Shown: positions 24,868 to 37,848, numbered from the stretch's first letter. The stretch: DNA of 64,000 nucleotides from Begonia masoniana (GCA_022432975.1 CM039508.1:42844646-42908645), one strand, 5' to 3'. The notes: generated by a model from the sequence alone, not told the origin. Translations and numbers: made by a program.

Positions 24868-25887
24868 TGTATTCCGTCTCAGTGTCTATGTCAGTGTTTA
24901 GTACTCTTCAATAAACCACTTTCACCAGTCCTTGCACTCTACTTCCACAACTGCAATAGCAGTGGGGTAGATTCCATAATTACCATGAATGCTGATGGCT
25001 ATCAGTAATTGGCCAGGACACGAGCCTTTAAGATGACAATCATCCAAACATATGATCGATCTACCACATTGAAGCAAACCACTCTTGCACGCAGCCATAT
25101 TCATGTACATTCTTTGAAATACAACCTTCGATTCAGACCTAGGAACTGGTTCTAAGCTAAGTTAGAGAGTGTTGCTCAAATTAGATCTACGAATTTTTTC
25201 TGCGTACGCCCACAATAGTTGTATTGTTCGTCATTTATCCCATCGTTCATATTACGGACTTCCCTTTTTGTCTTGCTGACTAGACTTTGTGTAATATTGA
25301 GATTGAAATCTTTGCTCACAGTTTCGATAATGGAAGAAACGTTCCATGTATGGTAACTTTTAAACCTATCCAAATATCGAGTTGCCACCCATTTTGCTGA
25401 AACATGTCGACTTTCAATTTTACGCGAACAATTGTGAGTTTGATTAAAACTCTTTATTTGAAACGTAAGCTCACATTGCACCTTCGAAACATGCAATCGG
25501 CATTCGCATATGTCTTCACCCATTGTCCTCAGTCGTTGAGCTTCGCTTTTACTAAATTTAATCTCATAACCATTCTTTAGCGCATAAATTACTATTTTGC
25601 CTTTAATTTTCTTCAATGAACTATGTTTCTTCCCCAAATAGAAACCGATCCCACAAACTTCACGTGACGGTCTAGTTTCGCATTCACCATCCTCCTAGTC
25701 GCATAATGTATGAAGTTCTTCCTCATCTCTTGTTTCTAACTGAGAATGCACATCTATTTCTTGGTGATCAAAGGCAAATAGCTCGCCATAAATAGGTGTC
25801 GAATACGCTTCCCATTCCATTTGTGGGTCACAAGTTGTTGCACCGTCAAACTCTAAAGAACTACTAGAATTATCATCTATCGAATCT
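24868..25887 (-). pseudogene. MULE transposase, N-terminal segment
   Basis: The minus strand reads an acidic leader (DSIDDNSSSSLEF...), a TAG near 25695, then the MuDR N-terminal region (KNGYEIKFSKSEAQR, CECRLHVSK, SFNQTHNCSR, SAKWVATRYLDRF). A stop and short frame changes follow near 25176. The start of the DDE core then appears at 24922-25110 (IICLDDCHLKG, GIYPTAIAVVEVECKDW), where the D in CLDDCHLKG is the expected first catalytic Asp. A stop lies directly after CKDW. The gypsy element interrupts it on the left. This protein would bind MULE ends and catalyse transposition; this copy cannot. Confidence 0.82.
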
Positions 25888-25914
25888 ATAAAAGGAAATA
25901 CGAGTCAATTTAGT

Positions 25915-26213
25915 AGATTGTCGCTAGAGTGGATTTTTCGAGGGCTAGGATAGAGATCATGGGGTGGAAAGTCGAAAGGGGGGCCGATATATTTATATTC
26001 TGAGGAGATCGGCCCCCCGATCTATGCCCTAATAAGAGATCGAGGGGTGGGGACCCTCCAAACTGGGGGGGTTCAATTTCAAGTGAGATCGGGGGGGCGA
26101 CAAGGTTTAATTTGAACATTTTTTATACTTTGAAGTTTAGATCGTTCAAATATTTAGTTGAAGGTGATTTTTGCTAAATACCTCATACTTCAAGTTTTAT
26201 ATTGAATATTACC
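25915..26213 (-). repeat. right terminal inverted repeat of the MULE
   Basis: Inverted partner of 9207-9540, ending ATTGAATATTACCC. It includes G-rich stretches (GGTGGGGACCCTCC) and ATCTATGCCCTAAT, which match the left end in reverse. Confidence 0.75.
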
Positions 26214-26311
26214 CTAAATAATAAGAATATTATTATTTGAATAAAAATATTTTGAAATGAGCTTTATTATTCTTAGGAAGTAGAATACTTAATAACCATT
26301 AAATATCATTG

Positions 26312-28179
<1,868 letters not shown>

Positions 28180-28187
28180 TCTTATAC

Positions 28188-29648
28188 TAGGGGTGGGCAG
28201 GACCGGACCGTGGACCGAGAACCGGACCGGAACGGCGGGTTTGGTCTATACACAATGGACCTGCGGTCCAGTCCACGATCCAAAGCAACAGGAACTGAGG
28301 ATCTTCGGTCCAGTCCTCAGTCCAGCGCCAGAAATCCCGAAGAACCGAGACCGGACCGAAGCACCTAAATAACTCGCCCAGACTCCCTGTCCCGAGTTTC
28401 CCATTCCCGACTCCCGACCTAGCTCGCTGCCTCGCTCTCTGCCTCTCTCTGCTGGAAGCCTGGAAGTCGCGAACAGTCCTGAACGACGAAGCTTTAACCT
28501 CGAAGTTTCGGTGAGAACGGCGAAGTGCGAACGGCGAAGTGCGAATGACGAAGTGCGAACGGCGAAGTTTCAGTGCGACGGCGAAGTGTGAACGGCGAAG
28601 TGTCGGTCTCCCCTGCGCCGAACTCCGACCCCAGAGTTTTGGCTCCCCCCTGTTCGGCTGTTCTGAGGGCCGAATTCTGAACACCTGAAACTTTCAGGCT
28701 GAAAGTCCCTGCTCCTTCCACTGTCAAGTGTCCCCAAACCGGCGACCTCCAATTCAGGGGGCCTCTGACCTGCAATTTCTCCAAACATACTGCTAGAGAA
28801 GAGAACCTCGCCGACCCTCCTCTGCCTGCTCACTGTAAGAGTGTAAGTGACTATTGTCTTTGGTGTTTTGAGCAGCAATTTAAATTCCTTTTGTTGTTTT
28901 CTGCTAAGTGATTATATTGTTTGTACGATTTGTTGTTTTGTGCTATTTGTGTATTATAGGCTTTCATTGTGATGAATCTATTTGAATATTGAACTGCTTG
29001 TTTCTTGATTATCATTGTGATGAATCTATTTGATATAGTAGAAGTAAAAGGTCACGAAATTCTGTTTACCACTGAAGATCCACACTTGCATGAAAATTAT
29101 TGATTCTGTTTTGATTATTGACAGTAGCAAAAGATCCTTTTACACTTGCATGAGATTATGCTATTCTGTTATCTTAACTGATGATACTTATCTTGCATAA
29201 TTAATAACCATATTATTTTTACTGGTTAACCCGAGTATTTTCTCCAGAATACCCCCATAAGCATTAATGTTTTCTTTTAGTTAACAAAGGTGTTTAAGTC
29301 AGAATTTTTCTCGGATATACTTCCACTTGAAGCATGTTTCTGTTGTCATTCTTTATGTCTTAACCGATTCTACTGCCATGCAAAGTCTGATGTTAATCTG
29401 TAGGTTAAACAAGATGTTTACTGAAATAACAGTTTGTTAATGCTTATCAGAATCAATAATTTCAACTTTTGTTAATGCTTATCAGAAAATTAGAAATTTC
29501 AGTAAAAAAAAAAAAAAAATGAAAATGGATCCGGTCCAGAATAGGGACCGAACCTGGACAGGATCAGAATTTCAGGTGCGGTCCAGGTTCGGTCCCGGTC
29601 CTGGTCCGGGACCAAGACCGGGACCGAACCGGCCCGTGCCCAACCCTA
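28188..29648. mobile_element. hAT-type non-autonomous element
   Basis: The ends are TAGGGGTGGGCAGG (28188) and GCCCAACCCTA (to 29648), inverted copies with ACCGGACC-type sequence just inside both. The 8-bp flanks are identical: TCTTATAC at 28180-28187 and 29649-29656. The left third is GC-rich with repeated GAACGGCGAAGTGCGAA-type phrases (28505-28600). No transposase is recognised. It is the same terminal type as 12283-13314. Confidence 0.88.
28505..28600. repeat. short direct repeats, GCGAACGGCGAAGT type
   Basis: Five to six irregular copies of a 15-17 bp unit (for example CGAACGGCGAAGTGCGAA). They create overlapping minus-strand ORFs rich in R, S, H and F that I do not regard as genes. Confidence 0.7.
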
Positions 29649-29656
29649 TCTTATAC

Positions 29657-30117
29657 TATTATAATGCTACTTGACAATTATCTTACTTTTCTTTCTATTA
29701 TAACGGAAGTGTCATAACTCCAAATCAATCACACATGTCACTCAATGACGGGTTAATTGACGTGTACAACCTATTTAATAGTCTTATAGTTTGTTTGTTT
29801 CAATTGAGAATGCATAGTCGGTCAGGCACGGGTGGGATGAACAAACCCAACAAAAGAAACGAACAAAATCAGCCTTACGACAAAATATAAGTTTATCGAA
29901 CCAAGTTTCTAGATCGATAATTTTTACAAATACTCGCAATCACATCATTTTACATTTCAACTCGTACATTATTACATACATCGAAAGAGCAGAATTACAA
30001 CAATAGATTATACGAGGGCAAAATCGCCGGACAATCTACAGCTAAAATTTTACAATAGAAAATCCCCTATTATTTGGCTATCTTCCTGTATCCCTCCACA
30101 TGTAAAGAGGTTGGATT
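29657..30117. other. non-coding spacer
   Basis: AT-rich sequence with no recognisable gene. It could hold the 3' untranslated region of the possible exon at 30118-30310. Confidence 0.4.
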
Positions 30118-30310
30118 TCACCCCAATGGCTCAAAAATGTCTTTGTCAAATGCCTTTTTAAATTCCTCTTTGAGTTCCATGAAGTGGATCTTCTTCCTCT
30201 CTCGCACTCTTGGACTATCCTCTTCGAGGAAGACCCCTGATGATATGTCGTCCAACAAGTTATCGAGCACTTCCAAGCAATGTGGAAAACTACGTCGGCC
30301 TATCTCCTCT
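30118..30310 (-). pseudogene. possible terminal exon of an unrecognised gene
   Basis: The minus strand is open from a plausible splice acceptor (TTTTTCAATACCAG) to a TGA at 30118-30120. The ~63 residues are charged and helix-like (GRRSFPHCLEVLDNLL, RERKKIHFMELKEEFKKAF), more protein-like than the surrounding AT-rich DNA. I do not recognise the family and no upstream exon is evident, so it is either the last exon of a dispersed gene or a fragment. Confidence 0.3.
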
Positions 30311-30699
30311 GGTATTGAAAAACAAATAAAAGTAAATAAATCGCTTTGAGAGTAATTAGTCTACACCAATGGCCTTGAAATTGTGTAAAATGAGCTGTGG
30401 AAATATTACAATTGATCAAAATAACCTTCATCTAAATGTTTGAGTTTGGTGACCCGAATGCTTTTAGGTCAATCTGACAAACCTGCATTACATATTTTTG
30501 CCAGTATTTTGGTTTTCTCTATAAATTAATATAATTTTGAGTAGTAAAACTAATTATTGTTTTAAGTACCAATAGTTTTTTCTTGAAAGAGTGTTTCTAC
30601 GTCAAATCCTGATATCAAAATGATGCTTAATTTTACCAAGGAATGGATGTTTGGTAAAAAAGGTTTTGGTTAGTGGTGTATTTATAATGCTCATATCCT

Positions 30700-31155
30700 T
30701 GGTACAAAATTATCATTTTTTTACAAAACTTGCATGGTTTTGTTCTTGGATTAATTCAAAAAGTGTTGTACTAAGTAGAGAGACAAACTCTACTTATAAA
30801 TAATGCATTTTCACTCTTTCAAGCGATGTGAGATTGTGCAGCCCATTAATATGGGTTGTGCACTCCTTACCTTCAGTTGACAGTCTGTCACAATTTTCTC
30901 CCTTCGAGACCTGACGTCTCCGTCGTTGACACTTCCAATTGAGTTTTGACTCTGTTACCATTTGTAACGTATTCATTTTTCTTACTACAAAATTGTTCGT
31001 TTTAAGTTGAAACCCGTATAATTTTATTTTTGAGGTTAGCCCAAAACGCGTTAGATTATGTAAGGAAAATAACTATATTTATAAACTATTCATTTTTTAC
31101 TTTCTCAAACGATGTGAGATTTTATATTCCTATTGAGATGAGTTGGGTCGTCATA
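30700..31155 (-). mobile_element. degenerate TRIM-like element
   Basis: Two similar blocks end in CAAGCGATGTGAGATT (about 30820) and CAAACGATGTGAGATT (about 31105), each preceded by TATAAA-rich text. Between them is GACTCTGTTACCATTTGTAACG (30949-30970), which resembles a primer site (minus TGGTAACAGAGTC, one base from the tRNA-iMet type) followed by an LTR start. This fits two short LTRs flanking a tiny interior. No coding capacity; ends and target duplication could not be fixed. Confidence 0.4.
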
Positions 31156-31446
31156 CTTGAGTCCCTTTTGCCTTCACATTAGTGTGTGGTCAAACTAATT
31201 AATCAATTATTCATCAACTCCACGTCATATTGCATAGGTGGATTCTCTTTGAATCCCATTCAAACTATCCCTCTTTCCCAGCCTTTATCCTCCCAAATTT
31301 AAAAAATATGGCATTAATTCTCACAAAAAAATATTTATCCTCCCAAATTTAAAAAATATGGTATTAATTCTCACAAAAAGTCCTCAATTCATGTTTGAAC
31401 ACTAATAGTGCATCGTTTTTTAAAAAACTACACATCCCAGAAAATA

Positions 31447-31580
31447 TAGGTGGGCACGGGCCGATTTGTTCCGGTTCCACTTTAGAATCGAGACCAAACC
31501 ATGGCCTACAGAACCAGATTATTGGAACCGTTAGGTTCTGGGACCAAACTGTGGTTCCTGGTTCGCTTCTAATTTTTTAT
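31447..31580. mobile_element. fragment of a hAT-type end
   Basis: ATAGGTGGGCACGGGCCG followed by GGTTCC- and GAACC-rich text resembles the ends of the elements at 12283 and 28188. No partner end is visible, so it is probably truncated. Confidence 0.4.
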
Positions 31581-31614
31581 TAAAAATATATATATACTTA
31601 GTACTTACATTTTT

Positions 31615-32827
31615 GGGAAATTACCAAAAACAACCACAAAGTATCGGTTTTTTTCAATTCCAACCACGAAGTATTATTTTTAACAATTTAAACCACGACG
31701 TATCGAAAAAGTGCCAAAAACGACCACGCCGGACGGACGCAAAAAACCGCCGTCCGTCCGGGTCACTGTTCATGTGAACAGTGCGGACGGACGGTGGGTC
31801 ACTGTTCACGTGAACAGTGACCTGTTTACGTTCGTTTTTCTCCGTTTTATAAATTAATTTTTAAAAATACTAAACGATATTGGATTTAGTTAAAATTTTT
31901 ATCACATATTTCCAACGTTATGAGAAGATAATTGGAAAAATTTCGTGATTTTACAATACTTATATGATTTATTATAATGTTTTTACCTATGTTTTATAAA
32001 ATAAATATCTAAAATTATAATAAATCGTACAAGTGTTAGCAAACCAAGAAAATTTTCAGATTATCTTCTCATAACGTTGGGAATATGTGATAAAAATTTT
32101 AACTAAATCCAATATCGTTTAGTATTTTTTAAAAATTAATTTATAAAACGGAGAAAAACGAACGTAAACAGGTCACTGTTCACGTGAACAGTGACCCGGA
32201 CGGACGGTATTTTTACCGTCCGTCCGCACTGTTCACGTGAACAGTGACCCGGACGGACGGCGTTTTTTTGCGTCTGGACGGGTACTGTTCACGTGAACAG
32301 TATCCATTAAAATTTTTTTTTTTTGCTGTTTTATAAATTAATTTTTAAAAAATAGTAAACGATATTGGATTTAGTTAAAATTTTTATCACATATTCACCA
32401 TGTTATGAGAAGATAATCTGAAAAATTTCGTGATTTTCTAACACTTGGACGATTTCTTATAATTTTAGTTATTTATTTTATAAAACATATGTAAAAAAAT
32501 TATAATAAATCATATAAGTATTGTAAAATCACGAAACTTTTCTGATTATCTTCTCATAACGTTGAGAATATGTGATAAAAATTTTAACTAAATCCAATAT
32601 CGTTTAGTATTTTTTTAAAATTAATTTATAAAACAGAGAAAAACGAACGTAAACAGGTCACTGTTCACATGAACAGTGACCCGGACGGACGGCGGTTTTT
32701 TGCGTCCGTCCGGTGTGGTCGTTTTTGGCACTTTTTCGATACGTCATGGTTTAAATTATTAAAAATAATACTTCGTGGTTGGAATTGAAAAAAACCGATA
32801 CTTTGGGGTTGTTTTTGGTAATTTCCC
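31615..32827. mobile_element. MULE-type foldback element (MITE) with perfect 9-bp duplication
   Basis: The first ~130 bp (GGGAAATTACCAAAAACAACC...) and the last ~130 bp (...GTTTTTGGTAATTTCCC) are inverted copies. The flanks are identical 9-bp duplications, TACATTTTT at 31606-31614 and 32828-32836, the length typical for Mutator-like elements. The interior has four ~250-bp arms in alternating orientation, each containing CGGACGGACGG, GTTCACGTGAAC and a conserved AAACGATATTGGATTTAG block. It encodes no protein. Confidence 0.9.
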
Positions 32828-32836
32828 TACATTTTT

Positions 32837-33334
32837 AAAGGAAAAAGTATCCCTCCAAAGCCTGATGTCCATCCTCCTCTTCTTTTGCATCTTTGTACTT
32901 CATGCTGTAATCCTCGTCTTCTCCTTCTTCGTCTTCATCATCTATGTACTTCAACCTTGTTCCCGATCAAGTTCAAGCCCTAATCTTCAAATAAAATCTC
33001 ATCCTCCTCTTCTTCTTCTTCTTCATCTTTGTAGGGTTCTTTTTCCTCTTTTTTCTTAGCCACTTCTTTGTTGTCCTCTTCTTCGCAGGTACTTACTTGC
33101 GTTGACTTGAATAGTCTGGACTTATGAATTGTCGTCATCTGTGATGGATTGCTTTTCCACACTTTGAATCCTAGTGTAGTCTTCAAAGGCCAAAGCCCAG
33201 GCTCTTTCTCTATTGGACCACCGCTTCACAACGCTGAGGTCTCTCAACGTTGTTCTGTCTCTGCCTTGCATGAAGTTGCTGTCGGAGAAGGAGCCCTGGA
33301 AAGCGATGGTAGCAGTGAATTAAGAATGGAGATC

Positions 33335-33335
<1 letters not shown>
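32837..33335. other. CT-rich stretch without a recognised gene
   Basis: Short natural (CTT)n tracts occur, for example at 33004-33030. Open frames exist on both strands but none resembles a family I recognise. It ends at the start of the large CTT array. Confidence 0.4.
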
Positions 33336-33365
<30 letters not shown>

Positions 33366-34336
33366 CTTCTTCTTCTTCTTCTTCTTCTTCTTCTTCTTCT
33401 TCTTCTTCTTCTTCTTCTTCTTCTTCTTCTTCTTCTTCTTCTTCTTCTTCTTCTTCTTCTTCTTCTTCTTCTTCTTCTTCTTCTTCTTCTTCTTCTTCTT
33501 CTTCTTCTTCTTCTTCTTCTTCTTCTTCTTCTTCTTCTTCTTCTTCTTCTTCTTCTTCTTCTTCTTCTTCTTCTTCTTCTTCTTCTTCTTCTTCTTCTTC
33601 TTCTTCTTCTTCTTCTTCTTCTTCTTCTTCTTCTTCTTCTTCTTCTTCTTCTTCTTCTTCTTCTTCTTCTTCTTCTTCTTCTTCTTCTTCTTCTTCTTCT
33701 TCTTCTTCTTCTTCTTCTTCTTCTTCTTCTTCTTCTTCTTCTTCTTCTTCTTCTTCTTCTTCTTCTTCTTCTTCTTCTTCTTCTTCTTCTTCTTCTTCTT
33801 CTTCTTCTTCTTCTTCTTCTTCTTCTTCTTCTTCTTCTTCTTCTTCTTCTTCTTCTTCTTCTTCTTCTTCTTCTTCTTCTTCTTCTTCTTCTTCTTCTTC
33901 TTCTTCTTCTTCTTCTTCTTCTTCTTCTTCTTCTTCTTCTTCTTCTTCTTCTTCTTCTTCTTCTTCTTCTTCTTCTTCTTCTTCTTCTTCTTCTTCTTCT
34001 TCTTCTTCTTCTTCTTCTTCTTCTTCTTCTTCTTCTTCTTCTTCTTCTTCTTCTTCTTCTTCTTCTTCTTCTTCTTCTTCTTCTTCTTCTTCTTCTTCTT
34101 CTTCTTCTTCTTCTTCTTCTTCTTCTTCTTCTTCTTCTTCTTCTTCTTCTTCTTCTTCTTCTTCTTCTTCTTCTTCTTCTTCTTCTTCTTCTTCTTCTTC
34201 TTCTTCTTCTTCTTCTTCTTCTTCTTCTTCTTCTTCTTCTTCTTCTTCTTCTTCTTCTTCTTCTTCTTCTTCTTCTTCTTCTTCTTCTTCTTCTTCTTCT
34301 TCTTCTTCTTCTTCTTCTTCTTCTTCTTCTTCTTCT
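33336..34336. repeat. CTT trinucleotide array, 1000/1001 nt (probable gap filler)
   Basis: A pure CTT/TTC array with no interruption. Counting from the first T it is exactly 1000 nt; the preceding C also fits the phase. Long serine, arginine and lysine ORFs result. A short natural CTT tract lies 300 bp to the left. The array cuts into an NPR3/4-like coding fragment at its right edge. Confidence 0.88.
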
Positions 34337-34530
34337 GGAGGAAGCGTACATTAATTCCACAGCATAATTTATTGCAGGCCCACAAGCATCATGAGCACAC
34401 CCATAATCAACACAAGTTGCTAGACCGACAGGCGCCCGATTAACATTCCCAGTATCAAGATAAGTCAAAAACACCTTAAATGACTCGTATTCAACCCTTC
34501 CACAAGGCACTAAGTCGCTCGTGATTTTAT
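34337..34530 (-). pseudogene. NPR3/NPR4-like BTB/POZ gene fragment
   Basis: The minus strand reads VPCGRVEYESFKVFLTYLDTG and then CVDYGCAHDACGPAINYAVELMYAS. This resembles the second half of the BTB/POZ domain of the NPR1 family, including the C-x-x-x-x-C-x-H-x-x-C cluster seen in NPR3/4-type salicylic-acid receptors. The match ends exactly at the CTT array, where the next helix of the BTB domain should follow. Nothing else of the protein (ankyrin repeats, C-terminal domain) is found nearby. It is either a pseudogene scrap or one exon of a real gene whose continuation is lost in the array. Confidence 0.65.
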
Positions 34531-34847
34531 TAATAATTTATTTTAATTATTTATAATTTATCATATTAAATATATAAAATAATTATTTTTACGTCTGTCA
34601 TTTAAGAATTAAAAAATAAAAATAAATGATAAATATAACATTAATTCAATGAAATTTTGAGCAGTAAGAATAATTTTAAAAAAATTAGCAATTATTTTAT
34701 TACAATGTTATTAATTTGTGGAATCAAATGATGTTGCTACTTGCTAGTACATTATTTTATGTTAATTAATTAACTTAATAATCCCAACAAACAGATAATA
34801 TTGGTGATTGTTTTATTAATTTTACAAAAATGGAAGAGTGAACGTGG
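34531..34847. other. AT-rich spacer
   Basis: No gene or clear repeat seen. It ends at the TTA flanking the Harbinger element. Confidence 0.5.
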
Positions 34848-35252
34848 TTAGAGCATCTCCAACGCTAACAACGTTCAACTCGTTGCTAGCAATAAAATAA
34901 TAATTTTTATATTATTATTTAAATAAATTACACTCTCTTTCTTCCATCTCATCTCCTAAACCACTTTCTTCTCCAATGCTAGCAACGTTTTTCGTTGCTT
35001 TAACAAATAATTTTATATTGATTTTAAAATTATTTTTTCTTACATATATATATCATTAAAAATAAGGAAATAATTATAATAATATAATAAAAAAAAATCG
35101 AGACTATATATACCTTCATATATACACTAAACTCTTGGCAAGTAAATTAAAATAAGTGTAAATAATTATAATAAAAAAAAAAATTACACCAACACGTATT
35201 CCGTTCAAATTAATGAAGACAAAATTTTCATAAACATTATGAACAATATTTT

Positions 35253-36567
35253 TTAATCAAATTGTGTTCCAAATCGAGACCATATATGCTCTATCAAGTC
35301 CGCTTGAAGATTGCGATGTACAGTTCTATCTCGGATTTCAGCATTTCGTTGAAGCATTGTCGGAAAATTGGAAATAGGTCCATGTGATACTTCTATTGTT
35401 GGTGATGGTGTAGGACCTTCATCGTACATATGATCATATATACCTTCATATAAGTCTCGTTCATCCTCGACAATCATATTGTGGAGTATGATGCATGCGT
35501 ACATGATATCTTTGAGAACATCTCTTTCCCAAAAAACGTCCTGGGCCTCGAATAATTGCAAACCTAGCTTGAAGAACACCGAATGCTCGCTCAACATCTT
35601 TGCGCACTCCTTCTTGGCATCGGGCAAACAATTGTCTCTTCTCTCCTTGGGGCAATGAGATGGTCTTCACAAATGCACTCCATTGTGGATAGATACCATC
35701 TGCCAAATAATACCCCATGTTATAATGAGTCCCATTAACCGTAAATTCAACCGGAGGAGCTCGGCCTTGCAATATGTCAGTGAATAATGGCGATTGATTC
35801 AACACATTTAGATCATTATTGGATCCCGGGACGCCAAAAAATGCATGCCAAATCCAAAGATCTTGTGAAGCAACTGCTTCCAGCATGATGGTCGGCCGTC
35901 CTTTATCACCGCGGGTGAATTGACCTTTCCATGCAACTGGACAATTTTTCCATGCCCAATGCATACAATCAATACTACCTAACATGCCGGGGAACCCTCG
36001 TGCCTCCCCCATTTGAAGTAAGCGACGTATGTCTTCAGCATTGGGTCGCCTCAAATACTCAGGCCCAAAAATCTCATTTACTCTCCGGACAAATTTTTTG
36101 AGGCACTCGACTGCAGTTGTTTCACCAATCCTAACATATTCATCCACCGAGTCTGCAGGCAATCCATATGCTAACATTCGCATAGAAGCAGTGCACTTTT
36201 GTAAAGGAGAAACTCCCCGTTTTCCGACTGCATCAACCCTTTGTTGGAAATACTCTGAATTTTGTCCAAGAGACTCAACTATGCGTAAGAATACGTGTCT
36301 ACGCATCCTAAATCGTCTTCTAAATTGAAATTCTCCATACACCGGTTGTTCAGAAAAGTAGTCATGGAACAAGCGTTGATGTCCTTCTTCACGTCCTCTG
36401 TCTCTGCACACTTTTCTTTTTCGACGTCTGCTTGCGCCAACTTCTCCATGTCGATTCTCCATGAACTGTTTGACATATTGGTCATCGTAATCGTCGGTGC
36501 ATTCGCTAACTATAATATCCTTGATAGTCATATTATCGTACGGATTAGTAGAAGATGGAGAACCCAT
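35253..36567 (-). CDS. Harbinger DDE transposase (HARBI1-like), one frameshift
   Basis: Start ATG at 36567 (MGSPSSTNPYDNM). A basic N-terminal region (GASRRRKRKVCRDRGRE) and helix-rich DNA-binding segment are followed by the DDE nuclease: GSIDCMHWAWKNCP supplies the first Asp, GSNNDLNVL the second, and the Glu lies near KDVERAFGVL. The frame is open to about 35537, then continues one frame over to the stop at 35253 (MYACIILHNMIVEDERDLYEG, typical of the family C-terminus). The shift lies at a six-A run (35531-35536, plus strand): one base fewer restores the frame, giving about 437 residues, a normal length. The protein would cut and paste Harbinger elements together with the Myb-like partner. 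A real mutation or a homopolymer read error cannot be told apart here. Confidence 0.88.
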
Positions 36568-36571
36568 TTGA

Positions 36572-37033
36572 AAGATGAAATTTGAGTTTACAGAGAGAGA
36601 ATCGTTTCAGCTTCCGTAAGATTTCTCTTTTATTTATAGTTTCTTTGTTTTTTCTGCGAGATGGGGTCGACACTTTCTTTATAGTGTCGACACCTTGTGA
36701 CCGTTAAGCTTCAAAAATACCCGTTGTAAGCTTTCCTGGTCGGCCATTCCACGTATCTTGTCGACACTATTCGACACCAAGAGAAAGTGTCGACCAGGTC
36801 TCCAAACGGGGTCGACACTTTCTCTTTGGTGTCGAATAGTGTCGACAAGATACGTGGAAGGGCCGACCAGGAAAGCTTACAACGGGTATTTTTGAAGCTT
36901 AACGGTCACAAGGTGTCGACACTATAAAGAAAGTGTCGACCCCATCTCGCAGAAAAACAAAGAAACTATAAATAAAAGAGAAATCTTACGGAAGCTGAAA
37001 CGATTCTCTCTCTGTAAACTCAAATTTCATCTT
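36572..37033. repeat. 462-bp near-perfect hairpin at the transposase leader
   Basis: Two 224-bp arms (36572-36795 and 36810-37033) are inverted copies around a 14-nt loop. I find one substitution and two compensating homopolymer-length differences. The left arm begins five bases upstream of the transposase ATG, so it comprises the leader and proximal promoter. Both arms contain repeated GTGTCGAC palindromes. Transcription through it would give a long hairpin RNA. Confidence 0.9.
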
Positions 37034-37848
37034 AAAACTCCAAATTTGCTTTTAACAAATTTATAATTATGAATTCATGATTCGGAAGTCGGATATGATG
37101 CGAAAATTTTAATACGAGGAGGTTAAACTTCCGATTGTCATAACTTTTGATCCGTAAGGAGTTACGGGGCCCACGAGCTGTCAATTTGAAGGTCTTTTCG
37201 AGATCTACGACGGGTTTCAACACACTTTGTCTGTTGAAGTCCATCTTCGACCCCAAAAACGTCGTTTAGGCCTTCTACGCGGAGTCTGAAGTTTTATCTA
37301 ATTCCAGAATTTAACTAAAGCTAGGAATTGAATATTATCTAATTCGAGAAATCAAACTGCATGGGTTCGTTTGTATTTACAACAAACCCGTCAATGAAAC
37401 CTGCATAACAATTTATTTGACATCATTCCCAAACATACCAGAATTCAAACATCTACTTTTACATCGTAAAAATAATCTACATCAAGTTCATTAAACTAAA
37501 ATTGAACTACATCAAACTAGAATTGAGATTCATTAAACAATCGACATCAATCCAAAATTTAACATCAAGTTCATTAAACAGAAACTAAAATTGAAATTTG
37601 GCAGGGTAAAAATAATCGACATCAATCCAACGCCAACGATTGTTTATGAATCTCCAAATTGGTCAAAACTCCTCTCATAATCCCCCATTTGACTCCTCTC
37701 ATAATCCCCATTTGACTCCTCTCAGTTTCCCCATGGTAATGGATATGGTTATGGAGTAAGGTGCACTCGTCTTCAATAAAATTGCGTTCCTCATCGAACC
37801 GATTGTTTACATGATTAAACAATGAGTCTGAAGCAACTCCAACGCCAT
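37034..37848. other. non-coding spacer inside the Harbinger element
   Basis: AT-rich, with repeated phrases such as CATCAAGTTCATTAAAC (37480-37580). Two copies of GACTCCTCTCATAATCCC lie near 37665-37710. No gene is recognised. Confidence 0.5.

Larger units (their letters stand above)
9207..26213. mobile_element. large Mutator-like element (MULE) carrying two genes and nested insertions
   Basis: The left end (about 9207-9540) and right end (about 25915-26213) are inverted copies of each other. The outer 130 bp share ACTAAATATT and GTTCAAATTAAAC blocks, followed by C- or G-rich stretches around AGGGCATAGAT. Between them lie a MULE transposase on the minus strand (25887 to 11687, in pieces) and a second gene remnant on the plus strand (9704-10938). 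Removing the gypsy insertion (13748-24857) and the hAT-type insertion (12283-13314) leaves about 4.9 kb, a normal MULE size. No 9-bp target duplication is seen; the left terminus abuts an LTR end at 9206, so the left flank may be lost. Confidence 0.75.

Noticed and set aside
28187..28878. Minus-strand ORFs of about 100-165 codons rich in Arg, Ser and His
   Set aside because: They overlap each other in several frames over short direct repeats inside a hAT-type element and start beyond or at its terminal repeat.
33149..34510. Poly-Ser, poly-Arg and poly-Lys ORFs of 350-401 codons
   Set aside because: Translation of the CTT array; only the NPR-like residues at its right edge are meaningful.
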